Source of the DNA: Deltaproteobacteria bacterium
Lineage (GTDB): Bacteria > Desulfobacterota > BSN033 > UBA1163
Assembly: GCA_016875255.1 (NCBI GenBank)
Contig: VGRU01000018.1
Coordinates: 1 to 29,616, forward strand
Direction: 5' to 3'
Length of the DNA stretch: 29,616 bases
Program-made: the position numbers and the translations under genes
In this document: positions 1-7,131 of the stretch, one piece after another
Numbering within the stretch: position 1 is the first letter of the stretch
Layout of the letters: each line of letters starts with the position of its first letter
Notes under the pieces: generated by a model
What the model saw: only the letters and a program-made list of their open reading frames with translations
What the model was told of the DNA's origin: nothing
Databases searched by the model: none

Positions 1-26
1 CAATCCAAAAGGCCGGTCTGCATCAT
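1..26 (-). CDS. 5' end of an unidentified gene, cut by the window edge
   Basis: On the minus strand an AAGGAG Shine-Dalgarno lies seven bases before ATG-ATG, followed by the codons MMQTGLLDW that run off the left edge. The strong ribosome site argues for a real start. The gene is divergent from the reductase at 233, so the 206 bases between them must hold both promoters. Eight or nine residues are too few to name a family. Confidence 0.5.
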
Positions 27-138
27 GATTTGTCTCCTTATTTTCCATTTCGATGCCAGACCATAACATACTGATGGTTAGATTGGTATAGGTTGATAGT
101 AAATATCGTTAATTTTTAGAGGAACCCTTAAAGAAAAA

Positions 139-212
139 GAATTTGTTTTGGTCATTTGAATTTTTGAATTTTGAGATTGTTTCGAATTTCGATATTCGAA
201 TTTCGGATTTAT
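139..212 (-). repeat. AT-rich dispersed repeat, copy A
   Basis: This stretch is built from TTCGAAT/ATTCGAA words. Read on the minus strand it closely matches a second copy at 19400-19512: both contain AAATCCGAAATTCGAA, then CGAAACAATCTCAAA and AAATGACCAAAA. Here it sits directly upstream of the ribosome binding site of the reductase, so it may carry or displace that gene's promoter. Confidence 0.7.
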
Positions 213-232
213 AAATTATTGGGAGGTTGACC

Positions 233-973
233 ATGTTACTCAAAGACAAGGTGGCTATTGTTATGGGAGGAACTAAGGGAATCGGGAAGGCCATCTCTCT
301 TCTCTTTGCCGAAGAAGGGGCAAGGGTGGTTGCCAATTTTTCGAAGGATGTGGAGGCAGCCGAAAGTCTGATCAATGAAGCCCAATCCAAAAAAATGAAT
401 TTAGGCATCTTCAAAGCCAATGTGACGCAGTTCGATCAGGTGAAAGAGATGGTGGAGGATGTCTTTGCTGAATATGGGAGGATTGATATTTTGGTGAACA
501 ATGTGGGTCTCATCCGGGACAATTTTTTAATGTTGATGAGCGACGATGACTGGGATTCCTTAATCAAGGCGAATTTAAATAGTCTTTTTTATTGTTGCAA
601 AGCAGTAATTCGAAAAATGATCCCGGAGAAAAGAGGGAAGATTATCAACATCTCTTCGGTTAGTGGAATATTGGGTACTGCAGGGCAGACGAATTATGCG
701 GCCACCAAAGGAGGGGTGATTAGCTTTACTAAATCCCTTGCAAGGGAGTTAGGTTCTTTTAATATTCATGTCAATGCGGTGGCCCCAGGTTTGATTGAAT
801 CAGAAGTCATTTCCAAAATGCCTAAGGAGAAAGTTGAGGCAATCATCAAGTCATCCAGCCTGGGAAGAATGGGAAAACCCGAAGAGGTCGCACGGGCTGT
901 CTTATTTTTAGCCTCCGATCATGCCAATTACATCACCGGCCAGACAATCATCGTAGATGGCGGAATCGTTTAA
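233..973 (+). CDS. fabG: SDR-family oxidoreductase, FabG-like 3-oxoacyl-ACP reductase
   Basis: This is a 246-residue classical short-chain dehydrogenase/reductase, predicted to reduce a 3-oxoacyl (ACP or CoA) group with NAD(P)H in the cytoplasm. Visible motifs are the Rossmann glycine motif GGTKGIG (12-18), NNVG (89-92), and the catalytic Ser142, Tyr155 and Lys159 in NISS and NYAATKG. The C-terminus ends in GQTIIVDGG, typical of FabG. The first glycine-motif position is Gly-Gly rather than the usual Thr-Gly. I chose ATG at 233 because GGGAGG lies six bases before it; an in-frame TTG at 227 overlaps the end of that site. It stands alone rather than in a fab operon, so it could act on another 3-oxoacyl or hydroxyacyl substrate. 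The family is certain, the substrate is not. Confidence 0.85.
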   Translation: MLLKDKVAIVMGGTKGIGKAISLLFAEEGARVVANFSKDVEAAESLINEAQSKKMNLGIFKANVTQFDQVKEMVEDVFAEYGRIDILVNNVGLIRDNFLMLMSDDDWDSLIKANLNSLFYCCKAVIRKMIPEKRGKIINISSVSGILGTAGQTNYAATKGGVISFTKSLARELGSFNIHVNAVAPGLIESEVISKMPKEKVEAIIKSSSLGRMGKPEEVARAVLFLASDHANYITGQTIIVDGGIV

Positions 974-1009
974 AAATTAAGGACACTTCCCTATTTTGAA
1001 AGTTGAGGA

Positions 1010-1270
1010 TCAAGCTGCGGCTTCTTCGGGAAGTTCCCAACCAGGGAAAACCAACACGCCTGGGTGACACTTCAGAGCCCGGGCTAGAACCTTTGCATGC
1101 TCTACCCCAAGACGAACTCGATCATTTTCTATTGCCGAAATCGCAGCCTGGGGAACACCAGTGAGCTGTGATAATTGATTTTGACTTAATTCCTGAAGTT
1201 CGCGGAGGATTCGCACAGACTCCCCAACTGAAACTTTAATTCGTTTTTTTGCAGGGCGATACTCCTTCAT
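1010..1270 (-). CDS. small XRE-family helix-turn-helix protein
   Basis: This 86-residue protein is essentially one Cro/C1-type helix-turn-helix domain. Residues 15-70 contain the pattern SQNQLSQLTGVPQAAISAIENDR, followed by a helix ending in LARALKCHPGVLVFP. It should bind DNA as a dimer. GGAGG lies six bases before the ATG, and the gene starts 13 bases after the stop of the DUF488 gene on the same strand, so the two are probably cotranscribed. Its size resembles HigA-type antitoxins, but the partner here is not a recognised RNase toxin. It may autoregulate the pair. No palindromic operator was found upstream of 1670. Confidence 0.85.
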   Translation of the reverse strand: MKEYRPAKKRIKVSVGESVRILRELQELSQNQLSQLTGVPQAAISAIENDRVRLGVEHAKVLARALKCHPGVLVFPGWELPEEAAA

Positions 1271-1283
1271 TTAAGACCTCCGA

Positions 1284-1670
1284 TCAAACGAGGGTGGCGC
1301 CGCGGTCGGAGAGGAGTTGGCGCAGTATGGAACGATGGCAGTGTTGCTCATCAGTGCAATAACATCCCAACGAGAAATTCGTCTGGTGCGATAACGCGGC
1401 GAGAAGATCAAGAACCCGGAGGTTCTCCGGCTGGCTCATCTCCGAGCGGTAGCGTCTGATAAAAGAGAGCCAATCGGTTTCGTTTTTAGAAGATCGTCCA
1501 GACTTAAGAAGCTGCTCACTGGGAGCGAGATTGGGCAGCCACACATCATAATAATTGCGCGTTGCAATCTCACTCTTTGGGACACCTCTGGGCGGGCGCC
1601 GGACTGTTCCAATACGCAACCCTTCCCCGGGAGCGCGAGGACTCCCAAGTTGTACGATACGAATTGTCAT
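1284..1670 (-). CDS. DUF488 family protein
   Basis: This 128-residue protein matches DUF488: an N-terminal strand with GTVRRPPRGV, the central YDVWLPNLAPS, and near the C-terminus a CxC followed by CHRS (CYCTDEQHCHRSIL), the family's cysteine and histidine signature. No biochemical role is established for the family; members are small and cytoplasmic and often occur in accessory regions. The start at 1670 has GGAGGG six bases upstream. It is the first gene of a two-gene unit with the XRE regulator. Upstream it borders a MITE-like inverted-repeat element (1689-1814), suggesting this strip is mobile or recently rearranged. Confidence 0.8.
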   Translation of the reverse strand: MTIRIVQLGSPRAPGEGLRIGTVRRPPRGVPKSEIATRNYYDVWLPNLAPSEQLLKSGRSSKNETDWLSFIRRYRSEMSQPENLRVLDLLAALSHQTNFSLGCYCTDEQHCHRSILRQLLSDRGATLV

Positions 1671-1688
1671 GGATTGCCCTCCGTTTTA

Positions 1689-1814
1689 CTAATACAAACG
1701 CATTTAATTCTTTGTCATGCTAAAATTTGAGATTCCGAAACAAGTTCGGAATGACATACCTTTTCCTGTCATGCTGAACTCGTTTCAGCATCTAATTTAA
1801 TGCATTTGTACTAA
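1689..1814. repeat. MITE-like element with imperfect terminal inverted repeats and two hairpins
   Basis: The left arm (1689-1709) and right arm (1794-1814) are inverted copies of each other matching at 17 of 21 positions. Between them lie two perfect 8-bp hairpins: ATTCCGAA/TTCGGAAT with loop ACAAG, and ATGCTGAA/TTCAGCAT with loop CTCG. TGTCAT also pairs with ATGACA. The element is about 126 bp and has no coding capacity. Its right arm contains the TAG stop of the SRPBCC gene. Confidence 0.65.
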
Positions 1815-2281
1815 GGATTTTTCAAGAAATAGTCGCGAAGCAGTGTGTGCCACACACCAATAAATTCCGCAAAGGCCTCTTTTGTGAATCCAGCAACAAA
1901 TTGATTTCCTGAATCAGAGAGTCCGATGTATTTGTAGGTTACTCTAACCAGGGTGACGGATGGGGTTTTTTCAAAACATTGGACTGTGATCTTGCCGACT
2001 TTTTGTTCTGGCTCGATTTTGTAATACGAAACATAATGTTTACTGGCATCATAATCAGAAACAATCCAGATCGCCTGCGAAAACTTGTGATCGTGGGTAT
2101 CTGTCAGAAAGACGTCATCAGGTTTTAGTTCGGTTGATCCGATAAGGTTTGTGTAAGTCCATCCGGGTGCCCAGAGTTTTTCACCCTCCGGTGTAAATAG
2201 AGGAAAAACAGTTGCAATGTCTCTTTCCAGCAAGAATTCTTTTGATTGAAAGACAACTTGTGATACAAAATCTTGAGTCAT
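1811..2281 (-). CDS. SRPBCC-fold (START/Bet v1-like) protein
   Basis: This 156-residue protein has the look of the polyketide-cyclase/START superfamily: an N-terminal strand, the helix segment DIATVFPLFTPEGEKLWAPGW, several beta strands, and a long amphipathic C-terminal helix (TKEAFAEFIGVWHTLLRDYF). Such proteins bind small hydrophobic ligands; no specific ligand can be inferred. There is no signal peptide. The TAG stop at 1811-1813 lies inside the terminal repeat of the adjacent element, so the last residues may differ from the ancestral protein. The ribosome site is weak. It is one of several same-strand small genes with unrelated functions. Confidence 0.7.
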   Translation of the reverse strand: MTQDFVSQVVFQSKEFLLERDIATVFPLFTPEGEKLWAPGWTYTNLIGSTELKPDDVFLTDTHDHKFSQAIWIVSDYDASKHYVSYYKIEPEQKVGKITVQCFEKTPSVTLVRVTYKYIGLSDSGNQFVAGFTKEAFAEFIGVWHTLLRDYFLKNP

Positions 2282-2368
2282 TTTTTTATGGGGCTTTTAT
2301 CAGTAGGTAGGTTTAGATTTGTTAATCGTTGTTTTTTGCTATCATTTCATGAAATCAATAATTAATTT

Positions 2369-2569
2369 CTATTCCTTTATCTCTTCTCGTCGGATAAGGC
2401 GTGTAATATGTCTCTGTAATCTTCGTTCAACATCGTACTTTTTGTTCAAGGATGCAATCTCTCGGGTCAACGGCCAGACAAGACCTAGGCGGTCTGCAGG
2501 TGTGCCAGGAACGAAGCCGTTGTTCCGTTTGTCCGACATTCTGTATTTAGATATATGCGTCCTGTTCAT
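2369..2569 (-). CDS. short conserved hypothetical protein
   Basis: This 66-residue protein has the core FVPGTPADRLGLVWPLTREI followed by a basic stretch (KKYDVERRLQRHITRLIRR). I recall short proteins of this type in Desulfobacterota-like genomes, but I know no function, and this is memory rather than a search result. It is predicted to be soluble and helical. A second in-frame ATG gives MSDKRNNG (start 2539), but neither start has a strong ribosome site; GAGAG lies before the first. It lies between the SRPBCC and cupin genes on the same strand. Confidence 0.55.
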   Translation of the reverse strand: MNRTHISKYRMSDKRNNGFVPGTPADRLGLVWPLTREIASLNKKYDVERRLQRHITRLIRREEIKE

Positions 2570-2645
2570 ACTCTCAAATTACCATTTTCACGGAGCGATA
2601 TCAACCCTTATGCTTGCTCTAAACAACCGGTTCATCATGGATTTG

Positions 2646-3005
2646 TTATCCCTGTTGACTCCGGGAGGCCTCGTAATTGTTCGGTGGTACTGTTTGTTCA
2701 CTATAAAAATGCATTGCCAACCAAATTGCTCCCTGAGAAACACGCTCCACCGTATGAGGCATGCCAGCAGGCAAGAAGAGGTAGTCACCGGATTTGAGCG
2801 TCACTGTTTCGTCGGCGACTTTAAGAACTGCATCACCCTGCAGAAGCACAACCCATTCATCTTGTTGCTGTACATACTTGCAGGAAGTAATGGCAGCAGA
2901 ACTCAGGATTCGTTCAATAACGAGGTTCTTGTGACTCAAGATGGGCTCGAAGCGTTCGCCCTTTACAGGAGGTGCAGCATCTGCATACAGATTTCCGATT
3001 CGCAT
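2646..3005 (-). CDS. cupin-domain protein
   Basis: This is a 119-residue single-domain cupin. The second half carries the cupin pattern: QDEWVVLLQGDAVLKV, then LKSGDYLFLPAGMPHTVERV, with histidines at PHT and MHF and an acidic QDE. These are likely metal ligands of the beta barrel. The start is preceded by GGAGTGGAG. Immediately upstream (3025-3180) is a truncated transposase whose reading frame continues into this gene in another frame, so the promoter region has been replaced by transposon debris. The function (dioxygenase, isomerase or sensor) cannot be resolved. Confidence 0.8.
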   Translation of the reverse strand: MRIGNLYADAAPPVKGERFEPILSHKNLVIERILSSAAITSCKYVQQQDEWVVLLQGDAVLKVADETVTLKSGDYLFLPAGMPHTVERVSQGAIWLAMHFYSEQTVPPNNYEASRSQQG

Positions 3006-3024
3006 TTCTCCACTCCGCTGTTAG

Positions 3025-3180
3025 ATGAATAACATCTCCATACCGCTCATGGGTCGATTCAAGATAGGATAGAAATTTTTCTTTGTCCCGGTTGCTTTGA
3101 AATAACGTCCTTCTCTCGTTTCCACGGGAGGTCACATGATAAAATGCGCCCGGATACTCAATCCTCAGCGGCCTCGACAC
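3025..3180 (-). pseudogene. 5' remnant of a REP-associated tyrosine transposase (RAYT)
   Basis: The first 52 or so residues, from MSRPLRIEYPGAFYHVTSRG through ESTHERYGDVIH, match the N-terminus of Y1 (IS200-like) REP-associated transposases. Beyond that the frame runs into the start of the cupin gene and the match ends. The HUH motif and catalytic tyrosine are missing, so this is dead. A 27-bp remnant of the 3' end of another RAYT lies just beyond it at 3207-3233, on the opposite strand. Confidence 0.85.
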
Positions 3181-3206
3181 TCCTGTCCCTCCCTATCGTT
3201 TATCTC

Positions 3207-3256
3207 CTTGTTGAATGTTGCGGCCTGACCCCTCTCTATGCACCCCTCTCTATGCA
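3207..3256 (+). repeat. RAYT 3'-end remnant followed by a 14-bp tandem duplication
   Basis: Positions 3207-3233 are identical over 27 bp, in inverted orientation, to 8198-8224. In the frame beginning at 3210 they encode the tail LLNVAA plus stop, the same tail as the truncated RAYT at 8203. Directly after it, CCCCTCTCTATGCA occurs twice in tandem (3229-3242 and 3243-3256). This resembles the duplications that flank the intact element at 8639-9647. Confidence 0.7.
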
Positions 3257-3262
3257 TAGGTA

Positions 3263-4072
3263 TCAACGCAAAATTCCCGACGGATAAGAACCGATCCATT
3301 TTACTTTAGGAAATCGGTTTAAAAAGGCGGCGAGAGGTGGATTCAATCTATGGCCTTTTACATGAATGAAATAACTGTGGCAGTCGATTCCTTCCCCGGT
3401 CGGCCTCTCATAAATCGATAAGATGTCAATCATTGAGGCCGAAAGGCCGTGGAGAATCGGATGGAGTTCATTCCAGGCGTATAACGTGGTCTTGTCATTT
3501 CCAGTCGGAGGGGAAGTCTCTCTTCCCAGCACCCAGAAACGGGTTACATTATTTGGCGCATCTTCTATGTTTGGGGCCAGGATGACGAGGCCATAGAGAG
3601 AGGCGGCAGCCTCTGGAGCGACTGCCGCCGACTTCAAAGAAAGATCGAGGCTTACCTCCCTGGCAGCTCCTGCTGAGGAGGGAAAGGGCTTGCGTGCGAT
3701 CTTCGGGAGATGCTGGGAGAGCCAGGATTCACATTCCTCGAAGGCCTTTGGATGGCCAAAGATAGTCTGTATCTGTTTTAGCTCTGTCTCCTGCCTTGCC
3801 ATCAGTTGATGGCGGGTTGGAAGAAGCACCTCCCCCACAACAAGGAATTGCTCGAGGCTGCGAAGCCTGTCCAGATTTTCAGCCACGGTCCCTGCCAGGG
3901 AGCTCTCGATAGCGATGACACTACCATCGACCTCGTGGTCCCGGTATTGGCGGAGAACCTCCTGGACGGTTTCACACGGGATCAACTCTTTTTCCGAGGC
4001 GAAGAAACATCTGGCTGCCTCATGGGTGAACGTCCCCGGAGGTCCTAAATAGCTGATTCGTCTAACTCTCAC
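3263..4072 (-). CDS. pheA: prephenate dehydratase with C-terminal ACT-like domain
   Basis: This 269-residue protein should convert prephenate to phenylpyruvate. The PDT domain covers about 1-182: YLGPPGTFTHEAA (8-20), the IESSLAGTVAEN segment, and the catalytic TRF triad (177-179) in NNVTRF. An ACT-like domain fills about 190-269. No chorismate mutase domain is fused. The phenylalanine-binding signatures are altered: NELHPIL stands where a GALV-type motif is expected, and YERP where ESRP is expected. The start is GTG at 4072, overlapping the DUF362 stop by 11 bases, so translation is probably coupled. It is the last gene of a TRAP transporter operon, an odd setting for aromatic amino acid synthesis. 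A paralogue acting in aromatic uptake or salvage is possible. Confidence 0.85.
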   Translation of the reverse strand: MRVRRISYLGPPGTFTHEAARCFFASEKELIPCETVQEVLRQYRDHEVDGSVIAIESSLAGTVAENLDRLRSLEQFLVVGEVLLPTRHQLMARQETELKQIQTIFGHPKAFEECESWLSQHLPKIARKPFPSSAGAAREVSLDLSLKSAAVAPEAAASLYGLVILAPNIEDAPNNVTRFWVLGRETSPPTGNDKTTLYAWNELHPILHGLSASMIDILSIYERPTGEGIDCHSYFIHVKGHRLNPPLAAFLNRFPKVKWIGSYPSGILR

Positions 4073-5234
4073 GAAACCTCTTCAGCACCCCTTTTTTCTT
4101 CTTTGTTAAAACGCCCATGATCTGGGAGGCGATGGGAGGACATCCCCGGACAAAGGTCCCCCTTTTTTTGAGGCCTGAGGTGCAGTTTCCAATCAGGAGC
4201 GTCCCCTGTGGACAATCATCCAGATGCTTTCCGATGCCAATATGAACCCTTTTGTCTCCCAAACGGTAGTCATCCAATTGGTCGTAGTAATTTTGGAGGA
4301 AGACCAACAGAGTTGACAGGCAGGCACTGCAGGATCCCTCATCATAGACCGCCACATCCGGATAAGGGATGGAGAGTTGTGACGGAGAGGGTTCGAAAGG
4401 GTCTCTCCATTTCAGATAATCGGCCGGATCGACCGAGACCTTTTCCAGCCCCTTTCCTGAGAGGCGCTTGAGGTGGGGAACCCGGTCCGGCGGGAAACCC
4501 ATCAATTCCGAGGCAACGCGATCGCAGGCAAGGGCATGGTCACTGACAACGACGAGCCCCACCTTTTTGGCTTGGCCATAAGCCGGCCCCATCCCTTCAA
4601 GGCCGACTGTGCCGTCAATGACTGCCAGATGGGGAAAGAGCACAGTTCCCATCTCAGAGATGGCTACGTCCAACTCTTTATCGCCCTCCGTTGTCTTGGG
4701 ATCTCCGACAAGGTGATGAAGCCTTGCCTTCTCTCTTTTCCACAGGAGGCCTTTCATGTTCTTGATGCTCAGGGTCACCTGAGTGTGCATGTGGGTCTTC
4801 ATGACAGGGGCTGAAATGATCAGGTCCACAGACCTCAAAATTGAGGAGACCCTGATCCTTTTTAAGAGTCTTCCCTGAGGGATGTTTAGTTCCATGGGTT
4901 CAAGGCGATCAAGATCGAGGAGCAAAACTCCCCTCTTCTTTGCAATCTCTCTCATCCCTGTTTTCAGAAAGGCTTCCTCGGCATCAACACCGAAAATGCA
5001 ACTTTCTCCAATGAGGATTTCAAGGGCCCCTTTCTCCCTCAGATAGTCGATGATGGCTGCGATGACCATGGGATGGGTTGTGATCCCCTCGCCAGGCAAT
5101 GCGAGACGGGCGGCATTCGGCTTGATCAAAACCCTCTTTCCCTTCACTCGGGAAGGGGAGAAACGCGTCAATGCCTCCTGGGTTGTGAGGTAAGGGTCTT
5201 CCCCTTTGGATACGATTACCCGGTAGTCAACCAT
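4062..5234 (-). CDS. DUF362 domain protein, probable iron-sulfur protein
   Basis: Taken from the ATG at 5234, this is a 390-residue DUF362 protein. Family signatures are KRVLIKPN (33-40), an alpha/beta core with LIISAPVMKTHMHTQVTLSIKNMKG split around 138-162, and DGTVGLEGMGP (208-217). The C-terminal part has cysteines at about 302, 305, 341, 351 and 365, which could hold a metal or Fe-S centre. An upstream GTG or ATG would extend it about 26 residues into the permease gene, but AAGGA before the 5234 ATG and the start of conserved sequence favour the short form. It overlaps the permease gene by eight bases and the prephenate dehydratase by 11. No reaction is established for the family. Confidence 0.8.
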   Translation of the reverse strand: MVDYRVIVSKGEDPYLTTQEALTRFSPSRVKGKRVLIKPNAARLALPGEGITTHPMVIAAIIDYLREKGALEILIGESCIFGVDAEEAFLKTGMREIAKKRGVLLLDLDRLEPMELNIPQGRLLKRIRVSSILRSVDLIISAPVMKTHMHTQVTLSIKNMKGLLWKREKARLHHLVGDPKTTEGDKELDVAISEMGTVLFPHLAVIDGTVGLEGMGPAYGQAKKVGLVVVSDHALACDRVASELMGFPPDRVPHLKRLSGKGLEKVSVDPADYLKWRDPFEPSPSQLSIPYPDVAVYDEGSCSACLSTLLVFLQNYYDQLDDYRLGDKRVHIGIGKHLDDCPQGTLLIGNCTSGLKKRGTFVRGCPPIASQIMGVLTKKKKGVLKRFRES

Positions 5235-7128
5235 TTCCTTCACTCTTCGAATCTCCCTTGGAACAGGTACGGGGAGGTTTGTGATAGATCCTCTTTCGAT
5301 CCAGAACCACAAAGAGGGTTCCTGTTAGACCCAATAGGTCGAAGAACCAGTTGGGTATAATCCACAGGATCCCGATTCCAATCAGAAGGAGCCGCCCCCC
5401 CAAGGTCACCCCGCTTCTCAGCTGGCCGATGAATCCAGCGCTCAGCATAATCATCGACATGACCGTCCGGATGATGCACAGGATGATATCCACCGGGTTC
5501 CCCCCGATGAGTAGCAGGGAGGGGTCATAGACAAAAATGAAAGGAAGTAGAAACGCTGCATAGCTCAGGCGAAGGCTGTACCGGGCCGTTTCCATCCAGT
5601 CGGCCCCGGCCATTCCCGAAGCGATATAGACCGCTCCGCAAACAGGAGGGGTAATGGCCGAGAGGATGGCATAATAGAAGATAAAGAGATGTGCCGCCAG
5701 AGGGTGGATTCCCAGGTTGATCAGGACCGGGGCTGCCACAATAGCTGCCATGATATAGGAAGCCGTGGTCGGCACCTCCATCCCGAGGATGATGCAGGTC
5801 AACATGGTAAAGACGAGGGCGAGGAAAAGGTTTCCACCGCTGAAATCGACGATAAATGTGGAGATTTTAACTCCCAGGCCGGTATAGGAAAGGATAGCGA
5901 TGATGATCTGGGCGCAGGCGCAGATACTGGCGATCATGGCAATCTGCGAGGCTCCCTCCCGGATCGCCCCCGAGAATTTGGAGAGAAAGGTCCGGTCGAA
6001 TTTCCAATCCAGCGTGAAGAAGGCGAGGAGGAATGTGCTCACCGTTGCCCAGAAGGCAGCGAATTGGGGAGTGTAAAGACGGACCAGGAAATAGATCAGG
6101 ATCGCGAAGGGGATGATGAAAAAGCTGCTGGCCCGGAACGTTTCAGGCCAGGTGGGCAGTTCTCCTGCCTCAAGGCCGTGGAGGCCATCCCTCATGGCAA
6201 AGAAGTGAATGCCTACCCAGCAGGTGAAGTAATAGAAAATGGCCGGAATGGCTGCCGACAACGCTATTTTCAGGTAGGGAGTCCCGGTCAGCTCCGCCAT
6301 GATAAAAGCGCCGGCTCCCATGATGGGAGGCATGATCTGCCCTCCTGTGGATGCTACGGCCTCAACGGCTGCGGCAAAGGCAGGGCGGAACCCAAGCTTC
6401 TTCATCATCGGAATGGTAAAGGCCCCGGTGGTGACCACATTGGCCGAGGCGCTTCCCGAGATGGTTCCGAACATCCCGCTTGCGACCGTGGCCACTTTGG
6501 CCGGTCCCCCCTGCAACCTCCCTGCGACTCGGATCGAAATCTTCCGGAACCCGGTTCCCCCGCCGGTACAGCCGATGAAGGCGCCCAGGAGGACAAAAAT
6601 GGCGATGATATTGGCCGAGATGCCTGTCAGCTGCCCCCAGATGCCTCCGGTGGTCAGATAGAGCAGCCCTGTAATTTGGGCGAGGTCATATCGGACATGA
6701 CCGAAGATGCCCGGGATGTGATGGCCGAAAAGGGCGTAGAGAAGGAAGAGGAGGGTGATTGCGGGAAGAACAGGCTTGATCATCCTTCGGGCCGCCTCCA
6801 TCACGAGGAGGCACATGAGAAGGCCCATCACGACTTGGGTCGTGTTTTTGACGATCCCGTACTGATCGATGATCCCCTGAAAATGAACGATGATGTAGAA
6901 GCAGAGATAAACTCCCAGACCTGCCAGGACAAGGTTCGTCCATAGGGTCCGCCTGTTTTTCGGCTTCGGCCCTGCTAAAAAGACGAGCGGAAGGACCAGA
7001 CCTAAATGGACTCCCCTCTCGATCAGGTTCGGGATGAAGGCAAAGATGGGGAGAAGGAGTGAGAAGAGGGCCAGGAGGAGGGAGGCCCCCCACATGATCC
7101 CGGAGATGATTCGGTCCATTTTCCCCAT
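5227..7128 (-). CDS. TRAP transporter permease, fused 4TM/12TM type
   Basis: This 633-residue integral membrane protein has hydrophobic segments along its whole length. It is the fused small and large permease form found with TAXI binding proteins. The central region carries the DctM-type pattern ASTGGQIMPPIMGAGAFIMAE and GMEVPTTASYIMAAI, plus GTISGSASANVVTTGAFTIP. These regions form the transport core, which imports solute with a sodium or proton gradient. It starts three bases after the binding-protein stop and overlaps DUF362 by eight, so the four genes form one transcription unit. A 418-residue frame on the opposite strand is a shadow. Substrate class for TAXI systems is usually an organic acid; here it is unknown. 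Confidence 0.92.
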   Translation of the reverse strand: MGKMDRIISGIMWGASLLLALFSLLLPIFAFIPNLIERGVHLGLVLPLVFLAGPKPKNRRTLWTNLVLAGLGVYLCFYIIVHFQGIIDQYGIVKNTTQVVMGLLMCLLVMEAARRMIKPVLPAITLLFLLYALFGHHIPGIFGHVRYDLAQITGLLYLTTGGIWGQLTGISANIIAIFVLLGAFIGCTGGGTGFRKISIRVAGRLQGGPAKVATVASGMFGTISGSASANVVTTGAFTIPMMKKLGFRPAFAAAVEAVASTGGQIMPPIMGAGAFIMAELTGTPYLKIALSAAIPAIFYYFTCWVGIHFFAMRDGLHGLEAGELPTWPETFRASSFFIIPFAILIYFLVRLYTPQFAAFWATVSTFLLAFFTLDWKFDRTFLSKFSGAIREGASQIAMIASICACAQIIIAILSYTGLGVKISTFIVDFSGGNLFLALVFTMLTCIILGMEVPTTASYIMAAIVAAPVLINLGIHPLAAHLFIFYYAILSAITPPVCGAVYIASGMAGADWMETARYSLRLSYAAFLLPFIFVYDPSLLLIGGNPVDIILCIIRTVMSMIMLSAGFIGQLRSGVTLGGRLLLIGIGILWIIPNWFFDLLGLTGTLFVVLDRKRIYHKPPRTCSKGDSKSEGNG

Positions 7129-7131
7129 GGT

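Noticed and set aside
2319..3032. 237-residue plus-strand frame across the small minus-strand genes
   Set aside because: It spans the small conserved protein and cupin genes in antisense and has no ribosome site or recognisable motif.
3005..3035. ATCTAAC core before the cupin gene, as a second attC end
   Set aside because: The seven bases fit RYYYAAC, but no partner GTTRRRY with L boxes follows at attC distance; the match is short enough for chance.
5689..6945. 418-residue frame opposite the TRAP permease
   Set aside because: It is rich in Asp, Gly, Arg and His with no domain pattern and lies fully antisense to an unmistakable membrane transporter gene.
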